Source of the DNA: Vagococcus hydrophili | Lineage (GTDB): Bacteria; Bacillota; Bacilli; Lactobacillales; Vagococcaceae | Length of the DNA: 64,000 nucleotides | Direction: 5' to 3' | Assembly: GCF_011304195.1 (NCBI RefSeq) | Contig: NZ_CP049887.1 | Span: forward strand, 2,356,001 to 2,420,000 | Part shown: one piece after another, positions 47,546-55,964 of the stretch | How positions within the stretch are numbered: position 1 is the first letter of the stretch | Layout of the letters: each line of letters starts with the position of its first letter | The notes under the pieces: generated by a model | What the model saw: the letters and a program-made list of their open reading frames with translations, nothing else | Told to the model about the DNA's origin: nothing | The model's database searches: none | Translations under genes and position numbers: made by a program

Positions 47546-48925
47546 ATGACGAAAGAAAAAAGAGAAATACCTGTAAAAAAGAATGACAAAGTATGGCTTA
47601 AAATTGAAGATTTAACACATGATGGACGCGGTGTCGGCAAACTTGATTATTACCCAGTGTTTGTTGAAAATGCCATTCCTGGTGAAGAAATTGAAGTAAG
47701 AATTATGAAGACAACGAAAAAATTTGCTTATGGTAAAGTCTTACAATGGAAAACTAAAAGTGAAAACCGTGTGGAAGATGTTGTTTCTGATTGGATCAGA
47801 ACAGGTATTGCCCCACTTCACCATATGACTTACGAAGCACAATTAGATTTCAAAAAAAATCAAGTTGAAAAAGTAATTAAACGTATCGGTGGCTTTGAAG
47901 ATGTTGAAGTAAAAGCTGTTAAAGGAATGGAAAATCCATCTAAATACCGTAATAAAGCACAAATTCCAGTTCGTAAGGTTGAAGATCGTCTTCAAACAGG
48001 ATTCTTCAGAAGAAATAGTCATGATTTAGTACCGATTGACGATTTTTATATTCAAGAACCAGAAATTGATGCAGCTTTAATCGCGATTAAACCAATTTTA
48101 GAACAATACAATGTGAAACCTTATGATGAAGAAAAACAAGGTGGAAACTTAAAAAATATCGTGATTAGAAAAGGTCATTACACAAATGAATTAATGATCG
48201 TTCTTGTGACGAAAAAGAAAAAAATCTTCAAAATCGGTGAAATCTGTAAAGAAATCGTGTCAGCTGTTCCTAATGTGACATCAATTATCCAAAGTATTCA
48301 TACTGAAAATAATAATGTGATTTTAGGTAAAGAATTTGTCCGTTTATACGGTGAAGAGTACATTGAAGATCAATTATTAGGGAACACCTACCAAATTTCA
48401 GCTAAATCATTCTACCAAGTGAATACAAAACAAGCAGAAGTATTGTATCAAGAAGCAATCGATCGTGCGGAGCTTAAGAAAACAGACGTTGTAATCGATG
48501 CTTATTGTGGTATTGGAACAATTGGGTTGTCTTTAGCCAAACAAGTTCAACATGTTTACGGCGTTGAGATGGTTCAGGATGCAATTGATGATGCACAGAC
48601 AAATGCCGAAATTAATGGGATTGAAAACGTTGAATTCAAAGTAGGAAAAGCTGAATTTGTCTTTGAAAAATGGTTGGAAGACGGCATTAAACCGAACGTT
48701 ATTATTGTGGATCCTCCTAGAAAAGGATTAGCTGAAACATTTATTGAAGCAAGTTCTAAAATGAACCCTGAAAAAATCGTTTATGTTTCATGTGATCCAG
48801 CAACATTTGCTCGTGATTTGAAACTATATGCAGAACGTGGCTATGCACCTGATTATGTTCAACCAATCGATATGTTCCCACAAACATCTCATATTGAGTG
48901 TGTCACAGTCTTAAAGAAAAAATAG
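47546..48925 (+). CDS. rlmD: RlmD/TrmA-family RNA 5-methyluridine methyltransferase
   Basis: 459 residues: N-terminal TRAM domain (~12-70), then the class I methyltransferase with DAYCGIGTIGLSLA (SAM site), VDPPRKGL and the catalytic Cys in VSCDPATFARDL plus HIECV. The segment where E. coli-type enzymes carry the iron-sulfur cysteines (CGxC before LxHxxYExQL) reads WIRTGIAPLHHMTYEAQL here and has no cysteines, so no cluster is expected. Whether it acts on U747, U1939 or both cannot be told. Confidence 0.92.
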   Translation: MTKEKREIPVKKNDKVWLKIEDLTHDGRGVGKLDYYPVFVENAIPGEEIEVRIMKTTKKFAYGKVLQWKTKSENRVEDVVSDWIRTGIAPLHHMTYEAQLDFKKNQVEKVIKRIGGFEDVEVKAVKGMENPSKYRNKAQIPVRKVEDRLQTGFFRRNSHDLVPIDDFYIQEPEIDAALIAIKPILEQYNVKPYDEEKQGGNLKNIVIRKGHYTNELMIVLVTKKKKIFKIGEICKEIVSAVPNVTSIIQSIHTENNNVILGKEFVRLYGEEYIEDQLLGNTYQISAKSFYQVNTKQAEVLYQEAIDRAELKKTDVVIDAYCGIGTIGLSLAKQVQHVYGVEMVQDAIDDAQTNAEINGIENVEFKVGKAEFVFEKWLEDGIKPNVIIVDPPRKGLAETFIEASSKMNPEKIVYVSCDPATFARDLKLYAERGYAPDYVQPIDMFPQTSHIECVTVLKKK

Positions 48926-48942
48926 TTGGGTAGGATGTTAAA

Positions 48943-49575
48943 ATGGAAAAGAAAGTTAATAGTGGTATCAGTACAGGCTGGATTGTTTTCTTTTGTATTA
49001 TCTTTTGGCCGGTAGGGATTTTTCTAGTTTACCGGAAGATAGTAGGAAATAAAGAAGCTTTATATTATGATGGAAAAGGAATTTTTATCTCATCAATCAT
49101 CTTGATTTTATGCGCCATTGCAGGAATCTACGGAGCGTTTAATGAGGAAGAAACCATTGCCATTATTTTTACCGCTATTTTATGTTTTTTAGCACCTGGC
49201 GTACTGTTATTCTTAAAAGCCAGAACAATGAAGAAAAATAGTGAGAAATTTAAAAAGTACTCAGCGATGATTATTTATCAAAATGTAACGAAGATTTCTG
49301 ACATTTCAAGTGCTGTTGATTTACCAATGGATACTGTCAAAAGTGATATAGAGATGATGATCAAAAACAATTACTTCCCAAATTCTTACATGGATGAAAG
49401 TCGAATGGAGATTATTTTACCAAATCGACAAGTCAAAGAAGATGAAGCCTTTGCTAGAGAAAAAGCTCGTCATGCTCGCGTTGTTAAGTGTGAAGGTTGT
49501 GGAGCCGAACAAGAGATAGCAGAAGGTAATATAATGAAATGTGAGTATTGTGGCTCGCTTTTAGAAAATAATTAA
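48943..49575 (+). CDS. Membrane protein with winged-helix-like region and C-terminal zinc ribbon
   Basis: 210 residues. Three hydrophobic segments (~14-30, ~47-63, ~70-91) are followed by a soluble part with KYSAMIIYQNVTKISDIS and DLPMDTVKSDIEMMIKN, which looks like a PCI/winged-helix fold, and a C-terminal CEGC ... CEYC zinc ribbon (~183-206). Similar three-part proteins occur in lactic acid bacteria without assigned function. It follows the methyltransferase gene by 17 bp and ends at a bidirectional terminator. Confidence 0.7.
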   Translation: MEKKVNSGISTGWIVFFCIIFWPVGIFLVYRKIVGNKEALYYDGKGIFISSIILILCAIAGIYGAFNEEETIAIIFTAILCFLAPGVLLFLKARTMKKNSEKFKKYSAMIIYQNVTKISDISSAVDLPMDTVKSDIEMMIKNNYFPNSYMDESRMEIILPNRQVKEDEAFAREKARHARVVKCEGCGAEQEIAEGNIMKCEYCGSLLENN

Positions 49576-49624
49576 TAAAAAAAGCAATTGACATTTCAAA
49601 GGATGTCAATTGCTTTTTTTATTT
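49576..49624. terminator. Bidirectional terminator
   Basis: AAGCAATTGACAT pairs with ATGTCAATTGCTT, with A and T runs outside, between convergent genes. Confidence 0.88.
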
Positions 49625-50167
49625 AAAGAAGTGATCAATCATTAAGCATTGATCGTAGTAATTAGATTCTGCGACTTCTTTTGTGGGTGTAACAATCACT
49701 ACAGCGACTTTAGAAAGACGAGTAAACTTTTTTAAAAGTGGCATAAGATTCGTTAGAAAGACTGTGGATTCGTTAGCAGAGTCAAAAATAATAATATTCT
49801 GTTTTAGAGCAAGTGAACGAATAATCTGGTAAATCATTTGTTCTGTGTCATTTAATGAGTTTGCAGGTGACAAAAGGGTTTCTTTATCTAATTTAAAACT
49901 AACTAATATGGAATCAACTGTTTCCAAAAAGGCTTGTTTATTTTTCTTAGAAACACCTAACATGAGATTATCTTGTACAGAAAGAAAAGGAATCATATTA
50001 TTTTCCCGTCCCATTAAAGCATAATAATTATCTTGATTGCTTGTTTTGAAAAAGGTAGAAATATCATTTCGATGATTAGTATCAGTTGATTCAAGGATAA
50101 GCGATAATTTCTCTGAAAAATAATTAATAAAGATTTCTTCATTTTTTATTTTAGCTTCATGCATCAT
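49619..50167 (-). CDS. Degenerate ABC ATPase-like protein (no Walker A)
   Basis: 182 residues that keep the order and spacing of an ABC ATPase but not its catalytic residues. [17 protein letters not shown] (55-71) matches the segment after the Q-loop, with Arg54 in place of Gln. LNDTEQ (105-110) stands where LSGGQ is expected, and IIIFDS (125-130) keeps the Walker B Asp but has Ser for the catalytic Glu. VVIVTP puts Pro161 where the switch His should be. No GxxGxGKS/T exists. It overlaps the FtsX-like permease gene by ATGA, so the two are a pair. A regulatory or structural role, rather than transport, is inferred. Confidence 0.72.
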   Translation of the reverse strand: MMHEAKIKNEEIFINYFSEKLSLILESTDTNHRNDISTFFKTSNQDNYYALMGRENNMIPFLSVQDNLMLGVSKKNKQAFLETVDSILVSFKLDKETLLSPANSLNDTEQMIYQIIRSLALKQNIIIFDSANESTVFLTNLMPLLKKFTRLSKVAVVIVTPTKEVAESNYYDQCLMIDHFFK

Positions 50168-50970
50168 ACAGTTTGTGGCCTCCTATTAAGAAAGAGTGAA
50201 GTATAAGTGTAAAATCCTAGTAAGCAACCTAAGAGGCTTGTCAAACAGAGTTTAGCAAAGTTTGATAGGATTATTGAAAATGTTTTTCTAAATGAATTAC
50301 TACTAACGTGGAACTCGAAAAGGGTGGTCTCATTGTAAGGTGATAAACCACTTTTGACTGGTGTCGCAGGTCCGATAAAATCTTTTTTTGTTTTAGTCAC
50401 AGTTTTTTTTGAGGCTGAAACATCATTTGTCTCATGAATTGAAAGAAGTTCCTCCTCAAAGTAATTATTAACAACTTCTCGGTTAATATTAACTGAGCGA
50501 TTAATTAACTGATTTTGAAAAATTAAAAATAAGAGCATGACAAAAGATAGACTAACAATCATCGGTAACAAAAGATCCATTAAGAAATGCTTTAAAATAG
50601 TTCCTTGCTTAATACCAATATTTTGCATAGTATAAATCTCTTCTTTTCGGTGTTTAGCAATATAAATGCTGAGTAGGAAAAAGCCAATAACTGAGATTAA
50701 AAGTGTTGCAAGATAAAAGTTATTATAAACTGATGTAATGTATTGATGGCTATTTGTTAATTGCTCATTGAAATGTGTATTTGCTTGAGGAAGTATCGTT
50801 TTAAGATAGTCCCATTTTTTTAATATAAAAGTCATCATGGCTTCTTGTGAGTAGAGAAGCTGAGATATAAAAGTGAGTAAAAAAAGCAGTAGAGAAAATA
50901 CTAAGAAAAAGATAATAGATAGTTTCTTATGATATTTAGCTGCTTTATACGATTGTGTCAATGTTGTCAT
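50164..50970 (-). CDS. FtsX-like ABC permease
   Basis: About 268 residues with the four-helix FtsX layout: TM1 ~19-41, outer loop ~42-83, TM2 ~85-104, TM3 ~129-155, a large outer domain ~156-235, TM4 ~238-262. The cytosolic loop KHRKEEIYTMQNIGIKQGTI matches FtsX/MacB-type permeases. The ATG at 50970 has GGAGG at 8 bp; an ATG five codons earlier has none. Its only partner is the degenerate ATPase just downstream. Substrate or target unknown; it lies next to ltaS, behind a terminator. Confidence 0.78.
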   Translation of the reverse strand: MTTLTQSYKAAKYHKKLSIIFFLVFSLLLFLLTFISQLLYSQEAMMTFILKKWDYLKTILPQANTHFNEQLTNSHQYITSVYNNFYLATLLISVIGFFLLSIYIAKHRKEEIYTMQNIGIKQGTILKHFLMDLLLPMIVSLSFVMLLFLIFQNQLINRSVNINREVVNNYFEEELLSIHETNDVSASKKTVTKTKKDFIGPATPVKSGLSPYNETTLFEFHVSSNSFRKTFSIILSNFAKLCLTSLLGCLLGFYTYTSLFLNRRPQTV

Positions 50971-51033
50971 TCTCTCAACCTCCATAATAAAAATTATAGC
51001 TATTAGTTGTGAAAAATATATGAATAATCGAAA

Positions 51034-51070
51034 ATAAAAAAAAGACTTTAGTATAAAACTAAAGTCTTTT
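51034..51070 (-). terminator. Terminator after ltaS
   Basis: Stem AAAGACTTTAGT / ACTAAAGTCTTT; read on the minus strand it ends in a T run and separates ltaS from the permease gene. Confidence 0.8.
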
Positions 51071-51074
51071 CATC

Positions 51075-53222
51075 TTATTTCTTAGTTTCTGATGAAGAAC
51101 TACTACTTGTATCTGTTTTTGGTGCCCCATTGTATTCTTGGTAGGTCTTTGTCTCATATAAATTTTCTGTTGATTTATTACCATTTTTAGAATAAACACT
51201 GGTTGATTTCTTGCCTTTTTTCTCTTCAATCGCTTTTAACTTATCTAAACCATTTTTGTAATCATAATCTTCAGGTTTAACAGGTTCTAAGCCACTTTCA
51301 GTATAGAAACGAAGGAGATCTCCATTGGTTAACGCATCAGACATATTAAGCTGTGTACTTGCTTTATCTCTAATGACATCAATCTCACTTATTTGGTCAT
51401 CAGTCAGGTTACTTAATAATTCACCAGTTTCATTTAAGTAAACAGATTGGCCAATGATTGTGTACTTAGGTGTCACGATTGTTCCATTTCTAAAGGCGAC
51501 GATTTGATCTTTGTCTTTAGAGAACATATCTTGACCTAATTGAATGTATTTCGATGAATCAATTCCTAGTAAGTGAAGTAGGGTAGGTAGGATATCAATT
51601 TGTCCACCGTACGTTTCCATGACTTTACCATTGTTTTGTCCAGGAATATGATACATAACTGGAACACGTTGCATTTGAGCATCATCAAAGTCGTTCCAAT
51701 CATCTTTTGATTTACCGACTAATTCTGCTAAATATTTGTTTCTTGAATTTGAAATACCATAGTGATCTCCGTAAAGAACGATGATTGAGTTATCGTATAA
51801 ACCACTTTTCTTCAAGTAATTAAAGAACTCTTCAACGGCTGTATCTAAGTAGTTGGCTGTTGCAAAGTAACCATTAATTGTTGTATCAGGTGTTTTTGCA
51901 ATAGGGAAGCCAGCATTTTCATCTTTAAATTGAGAATATGGATAATGATTTGTTACCGCAATAAATTTAGAGTAGAACGGTTGTTGTAAGTGCTCTAAAT
52001 ATTTAACGGATTGTTCCATAAACGGTTTATCGTGTAAGCCGTATTGGAATGAATTCTTTTCATTAACGTCATAGTAACTAGCGTCAAAGAAGTAATCATA
52101 ACCTAAATGTTTATAGGTTTCGTTTCTGTTCCAGAAGGCACCACCATTACCGTGGAAGACAGCACTTGTATAGCCGGCTTCTTGGTTAAGAATAGCAGGA
52201 GCTGCTTGGAATGTGTTTTTATCACCTAACTGAGTGAATAAAGGACCTTGCCCTAAACCAAAGAATGAATTTTCTAACATTGTTTCAGCATCACTTGTTT
52301 TACCAGAACCAACTTGATGGAAGGCATTGTTAAAACTGTACGTTTCATTTGAGTGATAAATGCTATTTAAGAATGGTGTTACTTCATGCTCCACACCATT
52401 TTCATCTTTCAATTTATAATCAATTAAAAATTGTTGGAAACTTTCTAAATGGATATAAATGACGTTACGGTCTTTAGCAATCCCAAATGTTTCTTTGTTT
52501 GGTTTTGATTGATGCTCTTTAACATAGTTTTGAACATCAACTAAATCATTTTCACTAGCTTGAGCGCGTCTTTGATTGGCGTGATAGGTTTGAACGCCAT
52601 CATACACAGTAAAGACATTCATACCTAAATACTTAACAATATGATCACGTGAGAATGTTCTTTTTAGTAATTCTGGACGATCCATTTCAGCTAAAGTTAA
52701 GTTAGCCGCAAATAGAAAGACTGAGAAACTTGTAACAGCAAGTGCTGTTCTGGCTTTAATTGGACGATCATCTAACTTGATCACTTTAAAAGCAAGTAAA
52801 CCAATTAATACGACAATATCAATCCAATACAAGAAGTCATAAGGTCTGAACATGCGTAGAGCACTTTCTCCTAAACCAGATGATACTTTTCCTGCACCTA
52901 ACATCGTATTTACTGTAATGAAATCAGTAAACTCACGGTAATAGATGACGTTTGAGAATAATAACAGTGTCGTTAATGCTGATATGACAATTAACGCTGT
53001 ATAGGCTCTTTTTGAATTCTTAACATATAATGATGCCGAGAATAAAAAGATGGTTGTGGCAATTGGACTTAGGAAAAGAATGAAGTATTGAAAAGGACTT
53101 TCAATTCCTAAGTTAAAATCTACTAGGTATGCCATGATTGTTTTCGCCCATGTTAAAAATGCTAAGAGCGTGAAAAAACCTAACCTCGTATTCAGTAGAT
53201 TTTTATAGTAATTATGTTTCAC
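51075..53222 (-). CDS. ltaS: Lipoteichoic acid synthase family protein
   Basis: Polymerises glycerol phosphate from phosphatidylglycerol on the outer membrane face. About 715 residues: five transmembrane helices in the first ~200 residues, a helical linker, then an alkaline-phosphatase-like extracellular domain. The nucleophile Thr309 sits in GSGKTSDAETM; metal and substrate sites include HLESFQQF, FHGNGGAFWNRN and LYGDHYG. A Ser/Thr/Lys-rich tail ends the protein. The GTG start at 53222 has AAGGAAG at 7 bp; a TTG nine codons earlier is unlikely. Whether it is the main LtaS or a paralogue is open. Confidence 0.93.
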   Translation of the reverse strand: MKHNYYKNLLNTRLGFFTLLAFLTWAKTIMAYLVDFNLGIESPFQYFILFLSPIATTIFLFSASLYVKNSKRAYTALIVISALTTLLLFSNVIYYREFTDFITVNTMLGAGKVSSGLGESALRMFRPYDFLYWIDIVVLIGLLAFKVIKLDDRPIKARTALAVTSFSVFLFAANLTLAEMDRPELLKRTFSRDHIVKYLGMNVFTVYDGVQTYHANQRRAQASENDLVDVQNYVKEHQSKPNKETFGIAKDRNVIYIHLESFQQFLIDYKLKDENGVEHEVTPFLNSIYHSNETYSFNNAFHQVGSGKTSDAETMLENSFFGLGQGPLFTQLGDKNTFQAAPAILNQEAGYTSAVFHGNGGAFWNRNETYKHLGYDYFFDASYYDVNEKNSFQYGLHDKPFMEQSVKYLEHLQQPFYSKFIAVTNHYPYSQFKDENAGFPIAKTPDTTINGYFATANYLDTAVEEFFNYLKKSGLYDNSIIVLYGDHYGISNSRNKYLAELVGKSKDDWNDFDDAQMQRVPVMYHIPGQNNGKVMETYGGQIDILPTLLHLLGIDSSKYIQLGQDMFSKDKDQIVAFRNGTIVTPKYTIIGQSVYLNETGELLSNLTDDQISEIDVIRDKASTQLNMSDALTNGDLLRFYTESGLEPVKPEDYDYKNGLDKLKAIEEKKGKKSTSVYSKNGNKSTENLYETKTYQEYNGAPKTDTSSSSSSETKK

Positions 53223-53442
53223 ATTTAAACTTCCTTTCTTACATTCCAACCCTTAATTATTAAACTTGTAGTTATACTAAACATACTAACACATTTTACC
53301 TTTATCAAGAAAGGGTGTCAATTACAATAGGTGTCATTTAAAAAAAATTAAGACTTAAGTTGTAGTGAAAAAAGTGTGGAACGTAAGTGTTTAAACTGAT
53401 ATAGTAATAGATAGTAAAGAAAAATCAGAAAAGGGTATTTTT

Positions 53443-54621
53443 ATGAGAAGAATAATTTTAAAAAATAAAGCACTAACTAAATTTAATAAGAAGTACCCGT
53501 TAATACATAAAGAGGATTTAAAAAACATAGAGGATGAGACAAATCCTGAGTGGGTTTCCTTTTATAGTGAAGGGAATCAGTTTATTGGTTATGGTTATTT
53601 AGGAATTCAAAATAAAGGCTACGGTTGGATATTAAGTTTTGACAAAGAACAACCGATTAATTCTAAGTTATTTAAAAAACTATTAAAAGAAGCCATTAAC
53701 GAAAGAAAGAACTATTTTGATGACGCACAAACAACAGCTTTTCGCCTGCTTAACGGTGAAGGAGACGGCTTAGGTGGTTTAACCATTGATTGGTACGATC
53801 ATTACTTAGTTTTATCTTGGTACAATGAAACTATTTACTATTATAAGAGCATGATTTTAGAAGCCATCAAAGAAGTGTTACCAGAAGCAAAAGGAATCTA
53901 TGAAAAAATCAGATTCAAAAGAGATGATTTAGAGGATTCATACTTTGTTGAAGGTGAGCTTGCTGAGGAGCCTTTAATTGTTAAAGAGAACGGGGTTAAT
54001 TACGCTACCTATTTAAATGAAGGATTAATGACAGGCATCTTTTTAGATCAAAAAGAAGTTAGAAATTATTTGGTTGATGGTTTTGCTGCTGGGAAATCAT
54101 TACTCAATACATTTAGTTATACAGGGGCTTTCTCCGTTGCAGCGACAGTTGGCGGAAGTTACGAGACAACCAGTGTTGATTTGGCTAAACGAAGTACTGA
54201 AAAAACAGAAGAACAATTTCAGGTAAATGGGATTGATCCGAGCAGTCAAAAAATCATCGTCATGGATGTTTTCAACTACTTTAAGTATGCTAAGAAAAAA
54301 GAGCTATCCTTTGATATAGTAGTAATGGACCCGCCGAGTTTTGCGAGAAACAAAAAGAAAACTTTCTCAGTGAGTAAGGATTACGGGAAATTAACCACTG
54401 AAGCGGTGGAGTTAGTTAATAGAAATGGTCACCTGATTGCCTCAACGAATGCCGCAAATGTGACCATGGATAAATTTAAATCTATGATAGAAAAAGGGAT
54501 TCAAGAAACAGGGCGTAAATTCAAAAAGCAAGAACAATTTAGATTACCTAGCGATTTTAAAGTCGCTAGTAATTTTCAAGAAGGTAACTATTTAAAAGTA
54601 TTAATATATGAAATTATATAA
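53443..54621 (+). CDS. Class I SAM-dependent rRNA methyltransferase (RlmI-like)
   Basis: 392 residues: PUA-like N-terminal domain (~1-75), EEHD-like connector, then a Rossmann methyltransferase (~190-390). FLDQKEVRNYL, LNTFSYTGAFSVAA (SAM site) and VMDPPSFARNKKK match the RlmI/YwbD family, which makes 5-methylcytosine in 23S rRNA. Target not proven here. Weak RBS (AAAAGGG). The 53223-53442 gap upstream holds no gene. Confidence 0.9.
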   Translation: MRRIILKNKALTKFNKKYPLIHKEDLKNIEDETNPEWVSFYSEGNQFIGYGYLGIQNKGYGWILSFDKEQPINSKLFKKLLKEAINERKNYFDDAQTTAFRLLNGEGDGLGGLTIDWYDHYLVLSWYNETIYYYKSMILEAIKEVLPEAKGIYEKIRFKRDDLEDSYFVEGELAEEPLIVKENGVNYATYLNEGLMTGIFLDQKEVRNYLVDGFAAGKSLLNTFSYTGAFSVAATVGGSYETTSVDLAKRSTEKTEEQFQVNGIDPSSQKIIVMDVFNYFKYAKKKELSFDIVVMDPPSFARNKKKTFSVSKDYGKLTTEAVELVNRNGHLIASTNAANVTMDKFKSMIEKGIQETGRKFKKQEQFRLPSDFKVASNFQEGNYLKVLIYEII

Positions 54622-54655
54622 AATCATTTAAGAATGATAGATGGGATAGATGAGT

Positions 54656-55453
54656 ATGTCTAAATTAAAGGTTAGAAACGTGACATTAGGTAATAAACAG
54701 CCTAAGGTTTGTGTTTCTTTAATAGCAAGTAATTTTGAGGAATTATTTGCAGAAGCAATGAGAATAAGTCGTTTGGATTGTGATGTGATTGAATGGCGTG
54801 CAGACTATTTTATGTATGTTAATGATATTTCTTTCATGAGAAAAGCTGCTTATTTTATCAGATACGCCATTGAAGACAAACCTTTAATCTTTACCTTTAG
54901 AACGTTAGATGAAGGTGGCGGACAATACATAGAGCCGGAGTATTATTTTGAGTTAAATCGCTACATGGTTCATACAGGGTTAGTTGATGTGATTGATTTA
55001 GAGCTTGCTTTACTAACAGAAGTTCAAACAGATGTGGTTCGTTTTGCGAAACAGAATAATGTGAAAGTTTTGATTTCAAGTCATGATTATGCAAAAACAC
55101 CAACAGAAAATGAATTAACAGAAATGATTTATGATATGAGACACTTAGGTGCGGATATTTCAAAAATTGCAGTCACACCAAATGATATGCAAGATGTCTT
55201 AACAATTTTACAAAGTTCTAATACGATTCAAACAGAACGAGAAGACATTCCTTTTGTTTTAATTGGAATGGGTGAGACTGGACGATTAACTCGAATGACA
55301 GGTGAATTATTTGGCTCAGTCATGACATTTGCTTCTTCTGGTAAGCATACTTCTGCACCAGGACAGATGGTGATTCCTGAATTGCGTAAAGGTTTGGACG
55401 TTATTGGTAAAAAGGATGAAGGTGTTTATTTTGGTCAAAAAGAAAAAGCATAA
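54656..55453 (+). CDS. aroD: 3-dehydroquinate dehydratase, type I
   Basis: Third step of the shikimate pathway, Schiff-base mechanism. About 265 residues. CDVIEWRADYF, FTFRTLDEGGG, the His in ISSHDYAKTP, the Schiff-base Lys in ISKIAVTP and MGETGRLTRM are all present. Two ATGs (54650, 54656) compete; neither has a strong RBS. Other shikimate genes except the DAHP synthase are not in the window. It overlaps the following ybaK gene. Confidence 0.95.
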   Translation: MSKLKVRNVTLGNKQPKVCVSLIASNFEELFAEAMRISRLDCDVIEWRADYFMYVNDISFMRKAAYFIRYAIEDKPLIFTFRTLDEGGGQYIEPEYYFELNRYMVHTGLVDVIDLELALLTEVQTDVVRFAKQNNVKVLISSHDYAKTPTENELTEMIYDMRHLGADISKIAVTPNDMQDVLTILQSSNTIQTEREDIPFVLIGMGETGRLTRMTGELFGSVMTFASSGKHTSAPGQMVIPELRKGLDVIGKKDEGVYFGQKEKA

Positions 55454-55916
55454 AACCAATGCGATTCGATTTTTGGAACAGAAGAAAATAGATTTTAGTG
55501 TTTCTGAATATCATTTCTCAGAAGGACATACTAGTGCCAAAGAAACAGCTAAGGAATTAGGTTTAGATGAAGCTAATATCTTTAAAACCTTAGTCGCAGT
55601 AGGCAATAAAACAGGTCCTATTGTAGGTGTTGTTCCTGGAAACAAAGAGTTAGACTTAAAAAAAATAGCAAAAGTTAGTGGCAATAAAAAAGTGGATATG
55701 CTTCCTATGAAAGAATTAGAACCTTTAACAGGTTACATTCATGGAGGCTGCTCTCTTATTGGAATGAAGAAACAATTCCCGACATTTGTGGCAATTGAAG
55801 CTGAAGAGTTAGACGTTTTTCATTGCTCAGGTGGTATGCGAGGATTACAGTTAGAAATCAATCCTAAAATAGTAGTAGAACTTCTACGAGGTGAATTTGC
55901 GGATATAACCATGTAA
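55431..55916 (+). CDS. ybaK: Cys-tRNA(Pro)/Cys-tRNA(Cys) deacylase YbaK
   Basis: Trans-editing enzyme that hydrolyses mischarged Cys-tRNA(Pro). About 161 residues with TSAKETAKELG, the catalytic-Lys region NIFKTLVAVG, VVPGNKELDLKKIAKVSG and GYIHGGCSLIGMKKQFP. The TTG at 55431, inside aroD, has GAAGGTG at 6 bp and gives the family N-terminus (VKKKKHKTNAI). An ATG at 55416 is also in frame but has no room for an RBS. Confidence 0.93.
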   Translation: MVKKKKHKTNAIRFLEQKKIDFSVSEYHFSEGHTSAKETAKELGLDEANIFKTLVAVGNKTGPIVGVVPGNKELDLKKIAKVSGNKKVDMLPMKELEPLTGYIHGGCSLIGMKKQFPTFVAIEAEELDVFHCSGGMRGLQLEINPKIVVELLRGEFADITM

Positions 55917-55921
55917 AAAAA

Positions 55922-55960
55922 TAAAAATCGGAGGACTGGTTAAGGTCCTTCGATTTTTTT
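55922..55960. terminator. Terminator between ybaK and flavoprotein gene
   Basis: AAAATCGGAGGAC pairs with GTCCTTCGATTTT (G-U included), T run on the plus side, A run on the other; probably bidirectional. Confidence 0.85.
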
Positions 55961-55964
55961 GATA

